Assembly (NCBI GenBank): GCA_045546175.1
Contig: JAZQCI010000042.1
Coordinates: 1-7,232, forward strand
DNA from: CAG-791 sp045546175
GTDB taxonomy: Bacteria; Bacillota; Clostridia; Lachnospirales; Lachnospiraceae
DNA: 7,232 nt
Direction of reading: 5' to 3'
The position numbers and the translations under genes are program-made. Under the pieces are notes generated by a model that did not search any database, was not told where the DNA came from, and saw nothing but the letters and a program-made list of their open reading frames with translations. Each line of letters starts with the position of its first letter. Within the stretch, counting starts at the first letter, position 1. Below are positions 6,094 through 7,232 of the stretch, in pieces.

Positions 6094-7149
6094 TCAAAGC
6101 ATACTGTCCAGTTCCTGCCTGAGCGCGTCCAGAAGCTCTCCCTCCGGAACCTTGCGGATGATCTTTCCGTGCTTCATAAGCAGTCCTTCTCCGACGCCTC
6201 CCGCGATGCCCAGATCCGCTTCTCTGGCCTCGCCTGGTCCGTTGACGGCGCAGCCCATGACCGCCACTTTGATATTCAGCGGATATCCCTGCACCATCGT
6301 CTCTACCTGGTTAGCCAGTCCGATCAGGTCTATTTTGGTCCTTCCGCAGGTGGGACATGAGACGACGTCGATTCCGCCTGTTCGAAGGCCCAGTGTGCGC
6401 AGGATCTGCTTGCCCGATTTGATCTCTTCTACGGGATCTCCCGTCAGCGAGACGCGGATCGTGTCGCCGATTCCCTGATAGAGGATAACGCCAAGGCCCA
6501 CTGCCGACTTGATGTTTCCGCTCATGAGCGTTCCCGCCTCCGTGATTCCCACGTGGAGCGGATAATTTGTCTTCTGAGCCAGGATCTCATGGGCGCGGAT
6601 GCACATCATGACATTGGAAGACTTGATGCTGATCACGATCTGATCATAACCGCAGTCCTCGACCATGGCAACCTTGTCCAGGGCGCTCTCGACGAGTCCT
6701 TCTGCTGTGACGCCCCCGTATTTTTCCACCAGGTCTTTCTCCAGGGAGCCGCTGTTGACACCCACCCGGATCGGGACCTGTCTCTCTTTGGCGCAGCGGA
6801 CCACTTCCTCGATCTTTTCTTTCCCGCCAATGTTGCCGGGGTTGATTCGGATCTTGTCCGCACCGTATTCCATGGCGGCAATCGCCATCTTGTAATCGAA
6901 ATGAATGTCGGCCACAAGCGGAATACTGATCTCTTTTTTGATCTCGGCGATGGCCTTGGCCGCCTCAATGGTCGGCACTGTGCAGCGGATGATCTCGCAG
7001 CCCGCCTGCTCCAACCTGTGGATCTGCTCCACGGTCGCCTTCACGTCCTCCGTCCTGGTATTGGTCATCGACTGGATCAGAATAGGATTTCCGCCTCCGA
7101 TCAGCCGGTCTCCGATCTTAACAACTCTCGTATGATCTCTGTATGCCAT
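6094..7149 (-). CDS. ispG: 4-hydroxy-3-methylbut-2-en-1-yl diphosphate synthase (flavodoxin/ferredoxin type)
   Basis: IspG (GcpE) catalyses the penultimate step of the MEP isoprenoid pathway: reductive ring opening of MEcPP to HMBPP, using a [4Fe-4S] cluster and electrons from flavodoxin or ferredoxin in the cytoplasm. The 351 residues match the usual two-domain bacterial form. The N-terminal TIM barrel shows GNPILIQSMTNT, DIHFDYKMA, IRINPGNIG and IRVGVNSGSLEKDL. The C-terminal part carries the cluster ligands C265 and C268 (SCPTCGRTKID) and C300 with E307 (GCAVNGPGE). These correspond to E. coli C270, C273, C305 and E312. The start is the ATG at 7149, preceded by GGAGG; a longer TTG start at 7197 would overlap the upstream gene and has no support. 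The gene lies 40 bases after the probable rseP end and 52 bases before polC, a neighbourhood familiar from Clostridia. Confidence 0.98.
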   Translation of the reverse strand: MAYRDHTRVVKIGDRLIGGGNPILIQSMTNTRTEDVKATVEQIHRLEQAGCEIIRCTVPTIEAAKAIAEIKKEISIPLVADIHFDYKMAIAAMEYGADKIRINPGNIGGKEKIEEVVRCAKERQVPIRVGVNSGSLEKDLVEKYGGVTAEGLVESALDKVAMVEDCGYDQIVISIKSSNVMMCIRAHEILAQKTNYPLHVGITEAGTLMSGNIKSAVGLGVILYQGIGDTIRVSLTGDPVEEIKSGKQILRTLGLRTGGIDVVSCPTCGRTKIDLIGLANQVETMVQGYPLNIKVAVMGCAVNGPGEAREADLGIAGGVGEGLLMKHGKIIRKVPEGELLDALRQELDSML

Positions 7150-7158
7150 TAGGATATT

Positions 7159-7163
7159 CCTCC
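7159..7163 (-). promoter_or_regulatory. Ribosome binding site of ispG
   Basis: GGAGG on the minus strand, nine bases before the ATG at 7149. It supports the 351-residue IspG starting MAYRDHTRVVKIGD over the longer TTG-initiated reading. Confidence 0.85.
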
Positions 7164-7189
7164 GTTTTTGTACTACTGTTTGTATTGTC

Positions 7190-7232
7190 TCAGCCAAAGA
7201 GCCTGGATATATCGTTGAACATCACGAATACC
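7190..7232 (-). CDS. rseP: C-terminal end of probable RseP-type site-2 metalloprotease (partial)
   Basis: Only the last 13 codons and the TGA stop (7190-7192) are in the window. They encode VFVMFNDISRLFG. RseP/RasP intramembrane zinc proteases end in a hydrophobic segment followed by a short tail of the form F-x-N-D-I-x-R-(L/F)-F, which this fits. In many Clostridia the order is dxr, rseP, ispG, polC, and the position directly before ispG agrees. The family cleaves anti-sigma factors and signal-peptide remnants inside the membrane. The active-site HExxH lies far upstream, outside the window, so the identification rests on the tail and the neighbours. Confidence 0.65.
   Translation of the reverse strand, partial: VFVMFNDISRLFG

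Noticed and set aside
6553..7152. 199-codon plus-strand open frame antisense to ispG
   Set aside because: It mirrors the conserved ispG barrel, and its composition is a by-product of ispG codon choice.

Overview
The window looks like chromosome from a Gram-positive, low-oxygen member of the Clostridia, most likely Lachnospiraceae-like (inference). The grounds are a PolC-type replicative polymerase, the MEP isoprenoid enzyme IspG directly downstream of what looks like the end of an RseP/site-2 protease gene, a membrane-anchored YARHG-domain protein, strong GGAGG ribosome binding sites, and roughly balanced to slightly GC-rich coding sequence. All recognised genes lie on the minus strand, so transcription runs from high to low coordinates.

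Layout in transcription order: the last 13 codons of a probable rseP (7190-7232); ispG (6094-7149), which makes HMBPP for isoprenoids; polC (1470-6041), the complete DNA polymerase III alpha subunit with built-in 3'-5' exonuclease; and a 265-residue single-pass membrane protein with a charged helical stalk and a C-terminal YARHG domain (661-1458). Gaps are short (40, 52 and 11 bases) and no promoter is evident between these genes, so they probably form one operon. The YARHG gene is probably translationally coupled to polC. The operon ends in an unusually long 30-bp-arm hairpin (564-626).

Downstream is a separate unit: a cysteine-type glutathione peroxidase/thiol peroxidase gene (1-425, 3' end outside the window). 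It has its own promoter, with perfect TTGACA and TATAAT boxes and a 17-base spacer, in an AT-rich leader that also holds a tandem 9-base repeat resembling a PerR box.

Most of the window is conserved housekeeping sequence. I see no mobile element, CRISPR array, tRNA or rRNA, and no convincing new multi-gene system. The observations most worth a second look are non-coding: the bulge-free hairpin whose three A/C positions become G-U pairs only in the minus-strand transcript, the perfect 18-bp palindrome between ispG and polC, and the consensus promoter with a PerR-like element ahead of the peroxidase gene.
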